From contig DASVTU010000019.1 in assembly GCA_036387415.1 (NCBI GenBank), positions 556,884 through 620,883 on the forward strand: DNA of 64,000 nt. The letters run 5' to 3'. Each line of letters starts with the position of its first letter. Within the stretch, counting starts at the first letter, position 1. The position numbers were made by a program, and so were the translations under genes. Below, in pieces: positions 15,539 to 24,817 of this stretch. Under the pieces are notes generated by a model that was given only the letters and a program-made list of their open reading frames with translations, ran no database searches and was not told the DNA's origin. Source of the DNA: DASVTU01 sp036387415. Lineage in GTDB: Bacteria > Acidobacteriota > Blastocatellia > Pyrinomonadales > Pyrinomonadaceae.

Positions 15539-16186
15539 GGTCTCGTCGTCCTTCTTGCCCTTACCGATAACTTCGGGTTCCGCGCCTTCGTCCGAGGTCA
15601 CTTGCGGCTCGACCTCTTCCTCACGAATGACGCCGACGGTGGCAATCACGGTTTCAGGGTCAGCGAGAATTTCGACTTCTTCGCTGACCGGAATGTCGGA
15701 GACGTGGAGCACATCGTGAATGCCTAGATGCGACACATCGACGTTGATGGCTTCTGGAATGTCGCGCGGCTGGCAACGAATCTCCAATTCTCGAATAATC
15801 TGTTCGAGCACGCCGCCCTCTGCGACGCCCGCCGCGTCGCCGACGAGATGCAACGCCACCGTCACTTCCACCTTCTGCCCGCGCACTAGGCGACGCAAAT
15901 CCGCATGAATCAGACGACCGCGCACGGGGTCAATCTGTCGGTCGAGAAACAAGACTTCACTCGCGCCGACGCCATCGACATCGAGCGTAAAAATCGTGTT
16001 ATGTCCCGTCTCGGAACGAAGAATCGCGGCCAACTCCCTGAGCGGCGCGGCTGCCGAGACAGCCTCGCCTTCGCTGCCATAAACCGTCAGAGGCACCATG
16101 CCGCGAACCCGCAAACGGCGCGCATCGTTTTTGCCGCGCCCTGTGCGCTGCTCGGCGCGCACCGTTATCTCTTGTCTTTCTGCCAT
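15530..16186 (-). CDS. rplY: 50S ribosomal protein L25/general stress protein Ctc
   Basis: The 218-residue protein is the two-domain CTC type: an N-terminal 5S-rRNA-binding L25 domain (RGKNDARRLR, IFTLDVDG, LIHADLRRL) and a TL5-like C-terminal domain (VEGGVLEQIIRELEIRC, HVSDIPV). The last 40 residues are acidic and end within repeat element I. It binds 5S rRNA in the large subunit. It sits between prs and pth, the conserved prs-rplY-pth order, with 45 bases after prs. Confidence 0.94.
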   Translation of the reverse strand: MAERQEITVRAEQRTGRGKNDARRLRVRGMVPLTVYGSEGEAVSAAAPLRELAAILRSETGHNTIFTLDVDGVGASEVLFLDRQIDPVRGRLIHADLRRLVRGQKVEVTVALHLVGDAAGVAEGGVLEQIIRELEIRCQPRDIPEAINVDVSHLGIHDVLHVSDIPVSEEVEILADPETVIATVGVIREEEVEPQVTSDEGAEPEVIGKGKKDDETEG

Positions 16187-16231
16187 ACTCTGTTAACTCG
16201 CTCTCTCTGGTAACGTTTCAGTGTTTGCCCT

Positions 16232-17197
16232 TCACACGAAGAGCGAAGAGACGCTCGTCTCCTCATGGATTGACTTAATCGCTTTCGCCAGAAGCGGCGC
16301 GATACTCAAAACCTTAATCTTATCCAACTGGCACGCTTCGTCGCTCGACGGAATCGTGTTCGTCGTCACGACCTGTTCTATCTCCGACTTCGACAACTGC
16401 TCGCAGGCGCGACCCGACAACACGGCATGCGTAAAGCATGCATGAATGCGGTCGGCTCCCGCCTCGCCCAAAGCCTTCGCCACTTTGGTCAGCGAACCGC
16501 CCGTGTCGCACATGTCGTCAACAATCAAACAGTTGCGACCGCGCACGTCGCCGACAATGTTCATCACTTCAGCCACGTTGGCCTTCTCGCGTCGTTTGTC
16601 GCACAGAGCGAGTTGCGCCGGGGTGCCGTCTCTCGACTTCAAGCGTTTGGCGTAGGCACGTGCGCGTTCGGCTCCGCCCGTGTCGGGCGCGACCACCGTC
16701 AGATTCGGCAATGGATTGGCTTCGTAGTAACCAATCATGACGGGCGCGGCATAGAGGTGGTCAACCGGAATGTCAAAGAAGCCTTGAATCTGTGCCGCGT
16801 GTAAATCCATCGTGAGCACACGATGCGCTCCGGCGGTGGCAATCAAGTTCGAGGTTAACTTGGCCGCAATCGGGACGCGCGGGCGGTCTTTCTTATCCGA
16901 ACGCGCGTAACCGTAATAAGGAATCACCGCCGTGATGCGTTCAGCCGACGAGCGACGGAAAGCGTCAATCATAACGAGCAATTCCATCAAGTGCGCGTCG
17001 GTCGGCGGACAGGTCGGCTGGACGATAAAAATATCCGCGCCTCGCACGTTCTCCATAATCTGGAAATTGAACTCGCCGTCGGAAAAACGCACCGCCATCG
17101 CGTTTCCGGGGTCGCAACTCAAATAGTTGCAAATCTCTTCGGTCAATTTCCGGTTCGCGTTGCCGGAAAATACTTTGATGCCGCCGGTTGTGCTCAT
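16232..17197 (-). CDS. prs: Ribose-phosphate pyrophosphokinase
   Basis: The 321-residue protein has the full PRPP synthase pattern: the N-terminal VRFSDGEFNFQI segment, the flexible ATP region with YGYARSDKKDRPR near residue 98, a metal-binding DLHAAQIQGFFDIPVDHL, and the PRPP loop VDDMCDTGGSL near residue 224. It makes PRPP from ribose-5-phosphate and ATP for nucleotide, His and Trp synthesis. It follows tRNA-Gln and ispE, the order ispE-tRNA-prs-rplY-pth seen in many bacteria. Confidence 0.96.
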   Translation of the reverse strand: MSTTGGIKVFSGNANRKLTEEICNYLSCDPGNAMAVRFSDGEFNFQIMENVRGADIFIVQPTCPPTDAHLMELLVMIDAFRRSSAERITAVIPYYGYARSDKKDRPRVPIAAKLTSNLIATAGAHRVLTMDLHAAQIQGFFDIPVDHLYAAPVMIGYYEANPLPNLTVVAPDTGGAERARAYAKRLKSRDGTPAQLALCDKRREKANVAEVMNIVGDVRGRNCLIVDDMCDTGGSLTKVAKALGEAGADRIHACFTHAVLSGRACEQLSKSEIEQVVTTNTIPSSDEACQLDKIKVLSIAPLLAKAIKSIHEETSVSSLFV

Positions 17198-17199
17198 AA

Positions 17200-17272
17200 T
17201 TTAGAGGCGAGAGATTAAAGGTCAGAGGCGAGTGTGAATGACTAACCCCTGACCTCTGACCTCTAACATCTT
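17200..17272. repeat. Heptad-built inverted repeat element J (prs/tRNA-Gln gap)
   Basis: The left arm (17201-17235) has units TTAGAGG, TTAAAGG and TCAGAGG. The right arm (17246-17271) reads CCTCTGA, CCTCTAA. Same family as element U near pgpA, 40 kb away. Confidence 0.78.
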
Positions 17273-17280
17273 GATTTTGA

Positions 17281-17352
17281 CTGGGGCGGAAGGATTCGAA
17301 CCTACGAATGCCGGATCCAAAGACCGGTGCCTTACCACTTGGCGACGCCCCA
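17281..17352 (-). tRNA. tRNA-Gln(UUG)
   Basis: The minus strand folds as a 72-base tRNA. The acceptor stem TGGGGCG pairs with CGCCCCA, the anticodon loop is CTTTGGA with anticodon TTG, and the T arm carries GGTTCGAATCC. The discriminator base is G, as expected for tRNA-Gln. CCA is not encoded. The top of the anticodon stem has a T-T pair. Confidence 0.95.
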
Positions 17353-17386
17353 AAATTCTGTCTGACTAAACTCTCCGCTCGCACAC

Positions 17387-18301
17387 TCACAAAAACGGCG
17401 CGCAGGCTTCGAGAGATTGCCTGTATCCGTCTCGCGTGAGCGTCTCGCAGGCGAAAACTTGCCAGCGCGTTTCCCCTACGAGCGCAACTTTCGCGCTCGC
17501 TGCAGCTTCCCTCTTGTCAAAAATCCCGAAGACACTGGAACCGCTCCCCGCCAGCAGCGCACACCGCGCGCCAGTCTCTATCAACGCATCGTATGCGCGT
17601 TTGATTTCGGGTCGGAGACGAAAAATCAGCGGCTCGAAATCGTTATGTATGACCTCACAGAGCGAATCCGAAATTTGAGCGCTTGTGCGCGAAATAGGCA
17701 GATTAACGGTCGTTTCGGCCTTTGTCAAGGCGGGTGCGTCCAGACTCACGTAAGCCTCCGCCGTCGAGACCTTGACGCCCGGCGCGACGATTACCAGATG
17801 CTTCGGTGTGATGTCATCAAGCGCGTGAATCTCCGTGCCGAGACCGGTGCCCAGCGCAGTTCCGCCCGTGAGAAAGAAAGGCACATCGGCTCCGAGTCGT
17901 GCGCCTATGGCGGCGAGTTCCGTTCGGTCTGTCCGAATCTCCCACAAGGACGACAGAGCCATGAGCGCCACCGCCGCATCCGACGAACCGCCGCCCAGAC
18001 CGCCCTCCGACGGAATCCGCTTTTCCAGACGAATACGCGCGCCACGCCGCACGCCGAAATGCTCGCGTAAAGCCGTAGCCGCGCGGTGCACAAGGTTGGT
18101 TTCGTCAGACGGGACGCCGTGCGCGGAGCATTCCAGTTCGAGACTTTCACCTTCCAGACACTCAAACGTCAGGCGGTCGTGGAGCGTGACGGTTTGAAAG
18201 ACCGTGAAAATCTCATGAAAATTGTCCGCGCGGCGACCGAGTACGCGCAGCAGAAGGTTAATTTTGGCGTAGGCCGGAAGTGTGAGCGGCGTCGAAGACA
18301 C
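17387..18301 (-). CDS. ispE: 4-diphosphocytidyl-2-C-methyl-D-erythritol kinase
   Basis: The mature frame begins LPAYAKINLLLRVLGRRAD, the classic IspE start, and has the GHMP-kinase glycine loop IPSEGGLGGGSSDAAVAL near residue 95 and the LLAGSGSSVFG motif near residue 265. It phosphorylates CDP-ME in the MEP pathway, serving the ispD and ispF genes at the other end of the window. The GTG at 18299-18301 is chosen as start (about 304 residues, the family length); a longer frame adds 64 basic residues without family support. tRNA-Gln and prs follow. Confidence 0.92.
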   Translation of the reverse strand: MSSTPLTLPAYAKINLLLRVLGRRADNFHEIFTVFQTVTLHDRLTFECLEGESLELECSAHGVPSDETNLVHRAATALREHFGVRRGARIRLEKRIPSEGGLGGGSSDAAVALMALSSLWEIRTDRTELAAIGARLGADVPFFLTGGTALGTGLGTEIHALDDITPKHLVIVAPGVKVSTAEAYVSLDAPALTKAETTVNLPISRTSAQISDSLCEVIHNDFEPLIFRLRPEIKRAYDALIETGARCALLAGSGSSVFGIFDKREAAASAKVALVGETRWQVFACETLTRDGYRQSLEACAPFL

Positions 18302-18369
18302 GGAAAAAGCGGCTGACCTCTCTCGTTCGAGCGCCAGCCGCCTTGTCAAAGTCGTTGCAGATAAAGGCT

Positions 18370-19065
18370 TTAGCGCGTCATGAAGACCTGCGTGAAAAAG
18401 ATACGACCATCTGCCGCGCGCGCTATTCCAAGTCCCGTATGCGTGTAATCGGCGTTCAGGATGTTGTGTCGATGCTTGACGGAAAGCATCCATCGCTCAA
18501 CAACTTGCGCGCAGGGGTCGGCGAATCTCTCATGATTATACGCGATGTTTTCGGCCAACGCCCGCCAATCGCGTACGCCCGCCGCCTCGACCCGTCCCGA
18601 CGCATCCAGACCATCCTGCCCGACGTGCGAGAAAAACCCTTGCCGCACCATGTTTTCCGAATGAAGCCGCGCGATACGCATCAGTTTGCCGTCCAGCGTG
18701 AGCGAACCCGCGCCCCTTTTGCGTCGCTCCGCGTTAATCAAATCGACCACGCGTTGCTCGTCGCTTGTTACCGCAAACGTAGCGGCTGCAACATTTGCCG
18801 TCCTGACGGCAGCGACAGGGACGACCTGTGCCGTCGCTACGAGTCGCGGACGCCGCTGCTGCTGTTGTGGTTGCGGTCTGGACGTTTCCGTCCGCGTCGC
18901 TGTCACCAGACGCGCCACGGGACGTGTCGGAGGGGCGACGTATTTTGAGCCGTTGTTGTTGGCTGATGCGGCGACACCCGCGAGAAGAAGCGAGACGGAG
19001 AGCAACGAGACGCGACACGCACGTCTGCGTGCAACATTGAGGGGGAACAGATTGTTGTATTTCAT
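18370..19065 (-). CDS. Secreted CAP/SCP-domain (CAP superfamily) protein
   Basis: The 231-residue protein has a signal peptide (VSLLSVSLLLAGVAASA), a Gln/Arg/Ala-rich low-complexity linker, and a C-terminal CAP domain of about 125 residues. The domain starts VVDLINAERRKRGAGSL and contains HSENM, FSHVGQDG, AENIAYNH and the final YTHTGLGIARAADGRIFFTQVF. The His and Glu residues of the CAP cleft are present. Function of bacterial CAP proteins is unsettled. The ATG at 19063-19065 is chosen because the signal peptide follows. A good promoter lies about 95 bases upstream. Confidence 0.88.
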   Translation of the reverse strand: MKYNNLFPLNVARRRACRVSLLSVSLLLAGVAASANNNGSKYVAPPTRPVARLVTATRTETSRPQPQQQQRRPRLVATAQVVPVAAVRTANVAAATFAVTSDEQRVVDLINAERRKRGAGSLTLDGKLMRIARLHSENMVRQGFFSHVGQDGLDASGRVEAAGVRDWRALAENIAYNHERFADPCAQVVERWMLSVKHRHNILNADYTHTGLGIARAADGRIFFTQVFMTR

Positions 19066-19378
19066 TAGGGGAACCCGAATCCTCTTTTCCAAAATCAGGA
19101 ACGGATGAGGATGCCAAAATCCAGACCGCATTGTGGGGCAACCGTCTGGACAGAAAGAGTGTACAACACAGTGTTTAACTCGTCAATGTTTTTTCTGTGA
19201 CGGACGTAAGGCACAGATAGACATACAGTTAGCTGCGGGGGCAGTCGTCTGAATGATTCTTCGTGTAATGATTTAGGAGAGCGTGCGGCGCAGTTTTCCG
19301 CGTAGAAATGGACAGATTCGTCGGCTGTATTTCAGGAGAGACGGCGTTCGTCGTACTGCTGCGCGACGTGCCGACTGT
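19066..19378. other. Gap of 313 bases between CAP and TPR genes
   Basis: It contains the leader and promoter of the CAP gene in its left half. The right half, downstream of the TPR gene stop, shows no clear terminator, heptad element or gene. Confidence 0.4.
19158..19186 (-). promoter_or_regulatory. Predicted sigma-70 promoter of the CAP-domain gene
   Basis: On the minus strand TTGACG (19186-19181) and TACACT (19163-19158) are 17 bases apart. The leader would be about 85 bases. Confidence 0.6.
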
Positions 19379-21550
19379 TTATTTAGTTTCGCCGTTGATT
19401 TTGGCCTTGATGCGTGCTGCTTCGGCGGCTTCGACCGAGAGGGAGAGTGCTTTCCGCCATGCGACGCGCGCTTGTTCGGTCTTGCCGCGTCGTTGGTAAA
19501 GGTCGCCCAAATGTTCTTGAATCGCGACGGAGGCAGGATTACGCCGTGCCGCGTCGCTTAGATAGCGTTCGGCTTCGTCGAGTTGTCCAAGTTTGAAATA
19601 AGCCCAACCGAGGCTATCGAGGAACGACGCGTTGGTCGGCTCGGCGCGGACGGCGCGTTGAATCATCTCTAAGGCTTCGGGGAGGCGGTCGTTGCGCTCG
19701 ACGAGGAAGTAGCCCAAGTTGTTGAGCGCAATAGGGTTATTCGGTTCTTTGGAGAGGATGCGGCGAAGCGTCCCCTCTGATGCTTTGGCGTCGCCCGCGC
19801 GTTCCTGCGCGGATGAGAGCATGAAAAGCGCCTGCGTGACAAGACGCGGCTGGTCGGACGGAGCCAAATCGACGGCCTTTTGCGCCGCCTCGACCGCCTC
19901 ACGACCGCGTCCCGCTTCGAGATAGAGATTGGCGATGGCGATGTACTCGTCGTAGTCGTCTGCGACGCCCTTGAGTCGCCCGCGCAGCAGAGTTGCGCCT
20001 TCGTCCACACGCCCCAAATCGGCCAGCGCAGTAGCTTCCAGACGCAAGAATTCCACGCTCTCAGGATGACGCCGACGCGCGGCGCGCACCGCTTCGAGGG
20101 CTTCTGTTCGTTTACCCTGCTCGCGCAGGAGAAAGATGTGTTGGAGGTCGGCTGATTCGTCGTCTGCGCCGAGCAGACGGCGCATGCGTTCAATCGTGGC
20201 GAGGGCTTCTGCGCCCTGTCCCGCCTGACGACGCAAACTGATGATTCGATTAAGGATAGGAACGGCGAAACGCTTTTCGTTTTCGGAGGCGAGCGGTTCG
20301 TTGCCGACACCGCGCTCTTTGAGCAGTTCTTCATAGACGGCCACTGCTTCGTCGTAACGCAAGGCATCCGAGAGAATCTGCGCGAGTTCGGTTCGCAAGG
20401 CGAACGTTTCGCGGCCTACGCCGCCACCACTGTTGCTGCCGCTTCTACTATTGCTGCCGCTACTGCCGCTCGTCGCGTTGGTGCGTTTCGACATCGCATC
20501 GCGCAGAGTTTTGATGGCTTCATCGACACGTCCGGCGCGTGCCTGCGTGCGCGCCAGAAGGCTGACGGCGACAGCGTTGGTGGGATTCGCATCGACGACG
20601 CGCCGCAGTTCCGTCAGCACGTTTTGATATTCACCACTACTGCCGGATTCGACCGTGCGGCTCAGCAGTTCGAGATAACGAATGTTGTTGGGTTCGAGCG
20701 CGATGGCGCGACGAAGCGCATTGAGGGCTTCGGCGGTGCGTCCCTGCTGTAACAAAATTTCGCCGAGACGCGCGAAGGCAGCATCGGGCGAGAGTTCGCG
20801 TCCGCCCGTAATATTTTCGTAGAAACGCCCATCGACGGGAGCGGGCGCGCCCGTCCAACGCCCGTATGCTTCGATAGCTTCGCGTTCGCGCCCCGTCGCC
20901 TGATAGAAATCTCCTAGCAACGCCCATCCTTCGGCGTCGTTCGCGTCGAGGCGCACGACTTCGCGCAGTTGCTCGATGGCCTTATCAGCGCGTGCGCGGT
21001 CGAGATTTTCACCGAAGAGATTACTGCTTGCCGTGTAGATGCGCGAAAGGATGCGGCGTGCGCCGAAGTTGTCAGGGTTGACGCGTGCGGCGGTGGCGGC
21101 GGATTTTTCCGCCTGTTCAATGTCCTGCAAAAGAAACGCGATTTCGGCGAGCGCGGTGTGGGCTTCGGCGAGCAGAGGGTCGAGCGTGGCTGCTTGCTGG
21201 AATGCCTGCTGCGCGGAACGTAGCGCCGACGGCGGAAGCAGCCCGCTACGCGCGCTCGAAAGAAAACGCTGGCCTTCGAGCAGTTTGGCGTAGGCTTGCG
21301 CGCGACGTTCACGCGGAGTCACGCCCGCTTCCGACGGTTCAGGCGTAGGCGCGGTCGTGGGGTTGGCGGCCTTCGTGGTGGTCGTCGTTTGTGCGTCGCG
21401 CGTGCGGGTCGTAGTTTCTTCTTGTGCGAGCGCGGTTGGCGTTTGAGCGTTGGCATTTGAAGATGGCGGAGCGTTGTCGGCAAGGAGTGCGGGCGAAGCA
21501 ACGCATGCGAGAAGCGCGGCAGACACAAGACTACGAAAACGATGCTTCAA
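19379..21550 (-). CDS. Secreted/periplasmic tetratricopeptide-repeat protein
   Basis: The 723-residue protein has a signal peptide (SLVSAALLACVASPALLA), a Thr/Pro-rich linker, then TPR motifs over nearly the whole length. Clear units include AALNNLGYFLVERNDRLPEALE, WALLGDFYQATGREREAIEAY and SLGWAYFKLGQLDEAERYL. TPR solenoids scaffold protein complexes, here probably in the envelope; no enzyme domain is visible. The TTG at 21548-21550 is chosen as start. It has an AAAGGA SD, is followed at once by the signal peptide, and overlaps the stop of the preceding gene (TTGA). The longer open frame upstream is an artefact. Confidence 0.82.
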   Translation of the reverse strand: MKHRFRSLVSAALLACVASPALLADNAPPSSNANAQTPTALAQEETTTRTRDAQTTTTTKAANPTTAPTPEPSEAGVTPRERRAQAYAKLLEGQRFLSSARSGLLPPSALRSAQQAFQQAATLDPLLAEAHTALAEIAFLLQDIEQAEKSAATAARVNPDNFGARRILSRIYTASSNLFGENLDRARADKAIEQLREVVRLDANDAEGWALLGDFYQATGREREAIEAYGRWTGAPAPVDGRFYENITGGRELSPDAAFARLGEILLQQGRTAEALNALRRAIALEPNNIRYLELLSRTVESGSSGEYQNVLTELRRVVDANPTNAVAVSLLARTQARAGRVDEAIKTLRDAMSKRTNATSGSSGSNSRSGSNSGGGVGRETFALRTELAQILSDALRYDEAVAVYEELLKERGVGNEPLASENEKRFAVPILNRIISLRRQAGQGAEALATIERMRRLLGADDESADLQHIFLLREQGKRTEALEAVRAARRRHPESVEFLRLEATALADLGRVDEGATLLRGRLKGVADDYDEYIAIANLYLEAGRGREAVEAAQKAVDLAPSDQPRLVTQALFMLSSAQERAGDAKASEGTLRRILSKEPNNPIALNNLGYFLVERNDRLPEALEMIQRAVRAEPTNASFLDSLGWAYFKLGQLDEAERYLSDAARRNPASVAIQEHLGDLYQRRGKTEQARVAWRKALSLSVEAAEAARIKAKINGETK

Positions 21551-22074
21551 GCGATTGTTCCTTTCGCAGAGGGCGTCGCGGCGGCATCGAGACCGTCGTT
21601 GGTTTGCGTCGCCGCGACCACGCGACGCCACGCCGCACGGCGCGGATAGGCGTAGAGCAGCACGGCGGCGGCGATGATGCCATACCGCACCATGTCGTAC
21701 GGATTGCCTGTGTTGAGTGTGATGACGAAACCCATGACGGCAATCACGCCGCCAATGAGCGCGACGAGCATGGTGGTGTTTTGCAGCGTCCTGAGCAACG
21801 CAGACGTGCCGCGTACGGAGGCGATGTCCTGCAAGCGAGCCGTAGCAAACCTTGTCCGGCGCAGCGTCACAGCGCCGAGGGCGAAAAGCACGATGGCGAA
21901 ACTCAATGCGGCGCGCAGCGACGGGTCGGGCTGTTTCGGTCTATCCGAAAACAGTCCGGCGAAAGCGAAGGCGAGGAGCAGCAACGTCAACGCCACTGTG
22001 GCGAGAACGGTCATCACGGCGACGCGATGCCGTTGCGTGAGTTCGGTTTCCGTCGTCTCGAAAGTTTGTGTCAC
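21547..22074 (-). CDS. Integral membrane protein of unknown function
   Basis: I do not recognise this 175-residue protein. Four hydrophobic helices are visible: about residues 22-42 (VLATVALTLLLLAFAFAGLF), 55-70 (ALSFAIVLFALGAVTL), 103-124 (MLVALIGGVIAVMGFVITL) and 132-146 (YGIIAAAVLLYAY). Both ends are polar and short. It is coupled to the TPR protein by a four-base overlap, so it may anchor or accompany that protein. Confidence 0.7.
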   Translation of the reverse strand: MTQTFETTETELTQRHRVAVMTVLATVALTLLLLAFAFAGLFSDRPKQPDPSLRAALSFAIVLFALGAVTLRRTRFATARLQDIASVRGTSALLRTLQNTTMLVALIGGVIAVMGFVITLNTGNPYDMVRYGIIAAAVLLYAYPRRAAWRRVVAATQTNDGLDAAATPSAKGTIA

Positions 22075-22270
22075 ACAGAATCCTTAGCAGAAGAGGTCGT
22101 CAGCCTTGCGCCCGTTTTGTTCCATTCGCCAAGCGGGGATGAACAAAATATTAACACCCGCTTTGCCGATGGAGCAAACTGACTTCCCTTCCGCTAACGA
22201 CGCCACATCAAGCATTTATCGCGGTTCCGGCTCGCACATCTGCGCGAGTCCAACGACGGAAAATGAAAAG

Positions 22271-22300
22271 GACGAGCACTCTATCTGCAAAGTGCTCGTC
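22271..22300 (-). terminator. Intrinsic terminator after the BamD-like gene
   Basis: GACGAGCACT (22271-22280) and AGTGCTCGTC (22291-22300) form a perfect 10-bp stem with a 10-base loop. On the minus strand a T-rich tail follows. It lies 31 bases after the gene's stop. The rest of the 22075-22330 gap shows nothing further. Confidence 0.82.
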
Positions 22301-22330
22301 TTCGTTTCCGCATCGTCGCGTCAACAGTCT

Positions 22331-24031
22331 CTACGGTTTCTTCTCTGGTTCAGAGGTGGTAGTGGTCGGCGTCGCGGGAGGCGGCGTGGTCTGATTGTTG
22401 ACGGGCGGCTGGTCGGTCGCGGGACGCGTCGGGTCGGGCGCGGCGACGGGCGCGCCGGGCTGCGTCGGTTGAATCGAGACGCCGCCGGGGTTGGCGACCG
22501 CCGGTTTCGCCGTGTTCGTCGGTGGCACTTGCGTGGGCGCGAGCGCACGCGCGGGCGGACGACGCTGCACGGGCGCGGTCGGCACGGCGTGCGGGAGTGT
22601 GCCGCCGTTGTCGATGGCTTCCTGAATCAAGTCTCTGACTTTATCGTCGTTGCTGATGAGGATGCCGCGTTTGTCGATGGTGGCCGGAGCCCTACCGAGG
22701 ATTTCACTGAAAAACTTCTCGCTGAAAGAGGGACGGATGGGTGGCGGCTCGGTCGCCTTTTTGGGGTCGGGGTCAGGCACGGCGCTGCCGATGGCCTGTA
22801 GTTGTTCGCGCGCCTTCTCGGCATACTTGCTGTTCGGATGATTGCGCGCGAGGTTTTGAAAATACTTCGCGGCTTCGTCCGGCTCCTCTTCTTCGACGTA
22901 AGTGACGCCGAGACGATAGAGCACTTCGTCCATGTATGAGAAGTTCGGATACTTTTTAACGATGTCTAGATAACGCGACTGCGCGCCCTTCGGGTTTGAC
23001 GCGCGTCCCTGTTCAAAGCGACCGAAATACTGGTTGCCGACGAGGAAATCATGCATGGCGAGATTCTCTTGCACTTCGCGCAGACGTATTTCGGCTTCGG
23101 TGCGTAGAGCGGTGTTCGGGAACTGCTGCAAGAGAACCTTGATGCGCTGCTCGGCCTTGCGCGCGGGCGACACGTCGCGGTCGGGCAAGCCCATCTTACG
23201 CATCTCGACTTCGGCAATCTTGAGCATCACATCGTCTGCGAGCGGGTCGGTCGGGAAGAAGGTCAGCCAGTCCTGGTAAGCCTGCGCGGCCTGGACGAGC
23301 GCGCTCGTCGTGCCTTCGAGATAGAAGGTGTCGGCGATGGCGAGTTTGGCGAGCGGCAGGTAGGCCGATTCGGGGTAGGTCGTGATGATAACGTTAAAGA
23401 GCGAGCGCGCCGTTTCGTAACGGTCTTTGCGCGCCTCTCGGGTCGCCTCTTCAAAGAGAACGCGGTCGCGTCCAGGCGCGACGGTTCCGACCAACTCGTC
23501 ATACTTATCGCCGTCGCCGCGTCCCAGAAGCCGACCGAAGAAACCGGGGCCTTTCTTCTTCTTCGTGTCGTTGGTCGCCGCTGTATCAGTGTTAGTGGCG
23601 CGGCGTTCTCCGGCGGTGGCACGCATTCCGGCGTCCACGCGCTCGCTGAGTTCCGCGACCGCCGCTTCCAATTTATCCAGTTCGCTATTGTCGAACTTCT
23701 CGGCGCGCTCCTGCCTGCCGCGCGTGTCGCTCACTTCGGAAAGCAGCGACCCGACCTCTTTTTCCAATCCACGCAGACGCGTGCGCGGGTCGTCGGGCGA
23801 GGTATCCTTGTCGCCTTTGTCTTTGGCATTGAGTCCCGCAATCGCGCCGTTCAATGTGCGACGCATAGACTCCAGACGCGAGCGCATCACCTCAAGGCGT
23901 TGATAGGGCGTCAGCGTATTCTGCGGGTCGTTCGATTTCTTCTGCTGCCCGTGTACCGAAGCAGGAGACGCTGCCGCACCCAGAGCCAATACCGCACACA
24001 TCACAAAAAGTACAACATAGCGAAAACGCAT
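22331..24031 (-). CDS. BamD/YbgF-like outer-membrane assembly lipoprotein-type protein, non-lipidated
   Basis: The 566-residue protein has a signal peptide (VVLFVMCAVLALGAAASPASVHG) without a lipobox Cys. A coiled-coil region (about residues 40-140) follows, then a TPR-like BamD domain (about 190-390) with FEEATREARKDRYETARSLFNVIITTYPESAY-type units and LVGNQYFGRF. The last 150 residues are Pro/Thr/Ala-rich. BamD proteins scaffold insertion of beta-barrels, and the YfiO/YbgF arrangement of coiled coil plus TPR is also similar to CpoB. The exact role is therefore open. An SD (GGAGG) precedes the ATG at 24029-24031. It follows rpe and a heptad element. Confidence 0.75.
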   Translation of the reverse strand: MRFRYVVLFVMCAVLALGAAASPASVHGQQKKSNDPQNTLTPYQRLEVMRSRLESMRRTLNGAIAGLNAKDKGDKDTSPDDPRTRLRGLEKEVGSLLSEVSDTRGRQERAEKFDNSELDKLEAAVAELSERVDAGMRATAGERRATNTDTAATNDTKKKKGPGFFGRLLGRGDGDKYDELVGTVAPGRDRVLFEEATREARKDRYETARSLFNVIITTYPESAYLPLAKLAIADTFYLEGTTSALVQAAQAYQDWLTFFPTDPLADDVMLKIAEVEMRKMGLPDRDVSPARKAEQRIKVLLQQFPNTALRTEAEIRLREVQENLAMHDFLVGNQYFGRFEQGRASNPKGAQSRYLDIVKKYPNFSYMDEVLYRLGVTYVEEEEPDEAAKYFQNLARNHPNSKYAEKAREQLQAIGSAVPDPDPKKATEPPPIRPSFSEKFFSEILGRAPATIDKRGILISNDDKVRDLIQEAIDNGGTLPHAVPTAPVQRRPPARALAPTQVPPTNTAKPAVANPGGVSIQPTQPGAPVAAPDPTRPATDQPPVNNQTTPPPATPTTTTSEPEKKP

Positions 24032-24049
24032 TACTAAACCTCCAACTTA

Positions 24050-24126
24050 CAAATGCGGATTACGGATTTCGGATTGCGGATTAACGAACAAGGTGCTTTT
24101 TAATCCGCAATCCGAAATCCGCATTC
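24050..24126. repeat. Heptad-built inverted repeat element K (BamD-like/rpe gap)
   Basis: This is the most regular copy. The left arm (24051-24084) is a 7-base tandem array with units GCGGATT, ACGGATT and TCGGATT. The right arm (24099-24125) reads AATCCGC, AATCCGA, AATCCGC. Loop about 14 bases. Confidence 0.85.
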
Positions 24127-24136
24127 ACAAAATTGT

Positions 24137-24799
24137 TCAGACCCACTGCACCGTCGCGTCGAGCAGTTCGCGGACGGCGCGGGAGGGGTCATCTTCGCCG
24201 AAGACAGCCGTTCCGGCAACCATGATTTCGGCTCCGGCAGCAGCCACTTCGGCGATGTTCGTTTTATCAATCCCGCCGTCGATTTCGATGCGGGTCGGGA
24301 GTCCGCGCTCGTCAATCTGTCGGCGGAGGCGTCGCACTTTGTCGAGCGCCGTCGCAATAAATTTCTGCCCGCCGAAGCCGGGATTGACGGACATTATCAG
24401 AACGTAATCGGCAAACGGCAACGCTTCTTCAAGGGCAACCAGCGGCGTCGCCGGATTGATGGCGATTCCGGCCTGCGCGCCTTTCGCACGGATGCCGACG
24501 AGCGTGCGATGCAGATGCGGGTCGGCCTCGACGTGGACGGAGACCATCTGCGCGCCCGCTTCGACAAACTGCTCGGCATAACGCCCCGGCTCGGAAATCA
24601 TTAGATGCGCGTCGAGCGGCAGGCGTGTGGCGCGTGCGAGCGAACGAACGACGGGCAACCCGACCGTCAGATTCGGCACGAAATGGCCGTCCATCACATC
24701 GACGTGAATTAGTGTCGCGCCGCCGCGTTCGACGGCCTCGATTTCGGCTCCGAGACGCGCAAAATCAGCCGATAAAATTGATGGAGCAATCTCTGCCAT
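24137..24799 (-). CDS. rpe: Ribulose-phosphate 3-epimerase
   Basis: The 220-residue TIM-barrel protein has the signatures of Rpe: APSILSADFARLG at the start, HVDVMDGHFVPNLTVG near residue 33, the catalytic-loop VNPGFGGQKF near residue 140, and EIDGGI near residue 173. It interconverts ribulose- and xylulose-5-phosphate in the pentose phosphate and related pathways. It follows the PASTA protein gene by 18 bases and so is probably cotranscribed with it. Confidence 0.96.
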   Translation of the reverse strand: MAEIAPSILSADFARLGAEIEAVERGGATLIHVDVMDGHFVPNLTVGLPVVRSLARATRLPLDAHLMISEPGRYAEQFVEAGAQMVSVHVEADPHLHRTLVGIRAKGAQAGIAINPATPLVALEEALPFADYVLIMSVNPGFGGQKFIATALDKVRRLRRQIDERGLPTRIEIDGGIDKTNIAEVAAAGAEIMVAGTAVFGEDDPSRAVRELLDATVQWV

Positions 24800-24817
24800 G
24801 CGTCGTTTCAGACGGCG